From Cytobacillus oceanisediminis (GTDB lineage: Bacteria; Bacillota; Bacilli; Bacillales; Cytobacillaceae): a stretch of 64,000 nt of DNA. Position 1 is the stretch's first letter; every line of letters starts with the position of its first letter. Under the pieces are notes generated by a model. It was given only the letters and a program-made list of their open reading frames with translations, was not told the origin of the DNA and did not search any database. A program made the position numbers and the translations under genes. The stretch is taken from the NCBI RefSeq assembly GCF_007830235.1, contig NZ_VLKI01000001.1, positions 242,464 to 306,463 on the forward strand, in the 5' to 3' direction. Positions 61,555-64,000 of the stretch are shown here, piece after piece.

Positions 61555-61925
61555 GTTTATTGAAGACGTTAATTTTCACCAATATGGATAGAACTGTTTT
61601 AGCGAATATGGCCGTAGACTTTTTTAAGATTTCGTTTTCTACTTGAGGACGGCGCAGCTGCTTTTGTAATTTGATGAAGTCATCAGTTGTGACATGATTT
61701 CATCATCAAAGCTTATGGAGGAATACCTCTTAATCCATTTGTAGATTGTTACTTCAGACACGCCATATTCGCTAATTAAACCTTTTACTGCATTACCAGA
61801 GCAAAAGAGATTCAACTACATCTATTTGAAATCCTCATTAAATTTTTTGCTTACAATTTACCCATAAAGACACTTTTCATTTTCATTTTAGTCAAATATG
61901 TAAAAACTTAACTAAAATGTGTCCA
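61555..61925 (-). pseudogene. IS3-family orfA remnant with one terminal repeat
   Basis: Minus-strand frames with stops and shifts contain ISEYGVSEVTIYKWIKRYS, the helix-turn-helix of IS3-type OrfA, and later a KLQKQLRR-like and ENEILKK-like stretch. The end TGGACACATTTTAG at 61925 looks like an IS3-family terminal repeat. No orfB follows; the element is dead. Confidence 0.7.
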
Positions 61926-62131
61926 TGGAAATATACTAGTATCATTTTTGAAGAAATGTATCTTCCTAGATTCATTACTTTTAAAGGCAATTTTCCAGGA
62001 CACAAAAGATTCCAACCTAATGGTTCACCTTTGAATTCCACTTGTGTTTCAGAAACAAGATTATTGTTGAAGATAAAACTATTTACTTATGTTCCCGGAT
62101 CTACTTTTGAAATGACATCATTTTGCTTTAG

Positions 62132-62287
62132 TTTGTGGATCCTGGACGAGGCACAATCATTGTTCTGTTTTTAGCCTTTGGATTAATCTTTGTGCCGCTA
62201 AGCGTAATCTATACAACGTTAATTGCCCTAAGCGTTCGTGAAGTCGGGCGAATGAGCAAAAGGGGTAGCCTTGATGAGCCGAAATAG
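62132..62287 (+). pseudogene. C-terminal fragment of a membrane protein
   Basis: The frame before the TAG at 62285 reads GRGTIIVLFLAFGLIFVPLS, VIYTTLIALSVREVGRM and SKRGSLDEPK, but a stop at 62129 and no start lie upstream. It looks like the end of a real membrane protein cut off, perhaps by the neighbouring IS insertion. Family not recognised. Confidence 0.45.
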
Positions 62288-62309
62288 TTCAACTGTGGCT
62301 GGGATTCGT

Positions 62310-62936
62310 TTACTTCAATTCCCCTTCATGAATGCCTGGCCGTTTTCTCAACCGACTGCGCCATTTCAAAAGGAGAAAAATAGCTATCGTACAACACAAG
62401 ATGATTAAGATGAACTTCAAAAAATGTTCTACCCAAGTAAAAACAAGCTGCCATTGATTGCCGAATACATAACCGATACCGATAAATATGGATACCCATA
62501 ATGCTGACCCTGTATAGGCATATAATGCAAAGGTCCGGTATGGAACATGAATGATGCCCGCAAAGTAGCTGTTAAACTGTCTGACACCGGGCAAGAAGAA
62601 ACCAAAAACAAGCATTTTGTTTCCGTATTTCTCATAAGTTATTTTTGTTTTTTTCAAATATTTTGGCTTCAAAAACAGCCATTTACCGTATTTTTCTATT
62701 AGCGGCATCCCCAACTTGTTTCCGATCCAATACGTAGTTGTTATACCTAGCACCGATCCAGAATACGCCGCAGCTAGAGCTGGCAGAAGATCGAGAACAT
62801 TATTGTAGGATAAATATCCGGTGTATGCAAGAGTCGAGTTTCCAGGAGGTATCGGAAGAGCTATTAATTCCATGGGTAGACCGATCAACAAGACTAAATA
62901 TCCATATTGAGCAAACAAACGTTCAACGATTTCCAT
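62310..62936 (-). CDS. DedA-family membrane protein
   Basis: 208 residues. Features of the DedA/VTT group: IGLPMELIALPIPPGNSTLA (the E...P motif), GSVLGITTTYWIGNKLG and FGFFLPGVRQFNSYFAGI (the F.PGxR motif), with a basic C-terminus. GGGGAGAG lies three bases before the ATG. DedA proteins are thought to flip or move lipid carriers such as undecaprenyl phosphate. Confidence 0.9.
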   Translation of the reverse strand: MEIVERLFAQYGYLVLLIGLPMELIALPIPPGNSTLAYTGYLSYNNVLDLLPALAAAYSGSVLGITTTYWIGNKLGMPLIEKYGKWLFLKPKYLKKTKITYEKYGNKMLVFGFFLPGVRQFNSYFAGIIHVPYRTFALYAYTGSALWVSIFIGIGYVFGNQWQLVFTWVEHFLKFILIILCCTIAIFLLLKWRSRLRKRPGIHEGELK

Positions 62937-63058
62937 AAACTCTCCCCATTCCTGCCTGCCTTATTCATTTGTTTGATAGAGGATAAACAAGATAATCCAT
63001 TTCTATATTAAGTCCTACATCCTTATTGTTAGTTAATTATTTGACTTTATACAAAAAT

Positions 63059-63108
63059 GGTGTCAGACATCACAGATGAACAAATGTCCTTTTGTGGCGC
63101 CTGACACC
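63059..63108. repeat. Inverted repeat of the GGTGTCAG hairpin family
   Basis: GGTGTCAGACATCACA and TGTGGCGCCTGACACC pair over 16 bases with two wobbles. Related to the hairpins at 39519 and 40672. Confidence 0.7.
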
Positions 63109-63209
63109 CTAAATCGCTTTGATGCAGAGAGCGAGGAATTCATGGTCGAATCACGGAGAAACCCCGCAACGGTAAATTCCTTCCCGCATTTTGATAAACA
63201 ACAGTGTGA

Positions 63210-63410
63210 TCAACACCGTAAGTTACTAACGGCGGCAAAACCGCAAAGGCTGTATTCACCGACAATTCGGCGAACGTCATGTGGACCATCGTCTGTGTTG
63301 AACTTTCCCTTCAATACCAGCGTAATGACATCGTCGACCTTTTTGCTTATCTCAAATCCTTGTTCCAGGATAGTGCCCGATTGTTGAATTTCAAAATTCA
63401 CCATAATTTT
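63210..63410 (-). CDS. Doubtful short reading frame
   Basis: Minus frame from ATG 63401 (also openable to 63476) reads MVNFEIQQSGTILEQGFEIS, KKVDDVITLVLKGKFNTDDG and ends CGFAAVSNLRC. The wording could be a small beta protein, but no good ribosome site is seen and the frame overlaps open frames on the other strand. Not recognised. Confidence 0.3.
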   Translation of the reverse strand, partial: KIMVNFEIQQSGTILEQGFEISKKVDDVITLVLKGKFNTDDGPHDVRRIVGEYSLCGFAAVSNLRC

Positions 63411-63763
63411 AACGATATTGAAGATTACCATTTTATAACTATAGGGATTAGATATTCTTTGTGAAACTTCATTCACAAATCTTTAAAATTTAATTCAAAA
63501 TCTTTACTAAAAGCTGTTTTTTTATCAAAGCTCAAAAATAACGCTCTACATGAATGCTAACCTGCCCTTTTACTAATATTACCTCATGACGCCCTTTTTA
63601 CCTTTTCACTTTTCTTAGGATTTTTGTCTCCAGAATAGTAGTTGAATATCGAACAGTTAGGGTAAGCATAATATAAATCGAGACAGCCCACTACACAAAT
63701 ATTGCTACGCCCCACAGTGTTACTTTCCAAGCCTCGGTGAACTGTGAATGCCGACGTCTGGAG

Positions 63764-64000
63764 TCACGCTTTTCTGGTTGAACCCAGAACCTCCAAATAG
63801 TGCTGATTATACATAATGCCTAGGATGTTCCCAAAGGGATCGACCACGGAAGCAGTGATGAACCCCTCGCCCCGCTCTGTGGGTGCCTGGTACTCTTTCG
63901 CACCCATAGACAGCAACTTCTTGAAAGTTGCTGATACATCGTCGACGTGCCAGTACACTACAGCACCGGCCGGGCCGGTCGCTGAACTATCGGGCGCGTA
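63764..64000 (-). CDS. VOC/glyoxalase-fold protein, partial (runs off right edge)
   Basis: The frame is open to the window edge, so the N-terminal half is missing. The visible 78 residues, VYWHVDDVSATFKKLLSMGA, VVDPFGNILGIMYN and a short tail, are the second beta-alpha-beta-beta-beta module of the VOC superfamily (DDV...L..GA, DPFGN). The sequence near the edge is clearly more GC-rich (GCGCCCGATAGTTC, GGCCCGGCCGGTGC) than the rest, suggesting recent gain from another lineage. Confidence 0.8.
   Translation of the reverse strand, partial: YAPDSSATGPAGAVVYWHVDDVSATFKKLLSMGAKEYQAPTERGEGFITASVVDPFGNILGIMYNQHYLEVLGSTRKA

Noticed and set aside
61917..62174. 85-codon plus frame beginning at the IS3 end
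   Set aside because: It starts within the IS terminal repeat, matches nothing, and overlaps a different protein-like frame at its end.

Overview
The window comes from an endospore-forming, AT-rich member of the Bacillaceae (Bacillus/Cytobacillus/Mesobacillus-like). The grounds are gene content (gerW/ytfJ, a CotY/CotZ-like coat protein, ykvI, ykvS, ydaP, DUF3231, DUF2243, CBO0543, YwaF and DUF4865 families), GGAGG ribosome sites 5-10 nt before starts, many TTG/GTG starts and strong intrinsic terminators. It looks like an accessory-rich chromosomal stretch. I see no rRNA, tRNA, CRISPR or intact insertion sequence.

Layout. 1-5.9 kb: a GntR-controlled operon for uptake (Pot-type ABC transporter) and oxidation (FAD and 2Fe-2S subunits) of an amine or opine-like compound. 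6-25 kb: single genes (MarR regulator, cold-shock protein, rhodanese, LrgAB, spore coat protein, YdaP pyruvate oxidase, NhaC antiporter, DUF2243, hydrolase, cupin fusion, ParB-like, ADP-ribosyltransferase-like, GNAT, membrane proteins), two copies of a 240-bp MITE-like element, and two intergenic repeat arrays. 25-27 kb: a cysteine desulfurase followed by a DsbA/FrnE-type gene whose first active-site cysteine codon is an in-frame UGA with a SECIS-like hairpin after it. 27-34 kb: small probable sporulation genes, a parvovirus-type phospholipase A2, a broken GH18 gene, a LysM/NodB deacetylase, a DMT transporter. 34-39 kb: MpsC-like protein and an overlapping operon plsY - GNAT/class V aminotransferase fusion - LTA-synthase-type enzyme. 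39-47 kb: small genes, a cysteine-rich peptide, and a five-gene set (RpiR regulator, M20 peptidase, GNAT, N-acylamino-acid racemase, YkvI transporter) that matches a D- to L-amino acid conversion route. 47-64 kb: two more repeat arrays, DUF3231, DinB, an alkaline-phosphatase-type lipoprotein with two decayed relatives, lgt with an aldolase/dehydrogenase pair, PlsC with two DagK-like kinases, metallophosphoesterase, gerW, methyltransferase, IS3 debris, DedA, and a GC-rich VOC gene cut by the right edge.

Most unusual points. (1) The UGA in the CxxC motif of the DsbA-like protein may be selenocysteine, with a NifS-type enzyme directly upstream. (2) Four different intergenic arrays (9.4, 21.4, 47.2 and 48.1 kb) have periods of 20, 21, 52, 62 or 104 bp, all close to whole multiples of the 10.4-bp helical turn, and most carry a CCGGTAAA/CCGATAAA-type core; I know of no description of such a family. 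(3) The PlsY - acyltransferase/aminotransferase - LtaS-type operon could make an undescribed amino-containing envelope lipid. (4) Several very short genes have excellent ribosome sites: a TatA-like 32-mer, a cysteine-rich 57-mer, an amphipathic 34-mer and a hydrophobic 19-mer.
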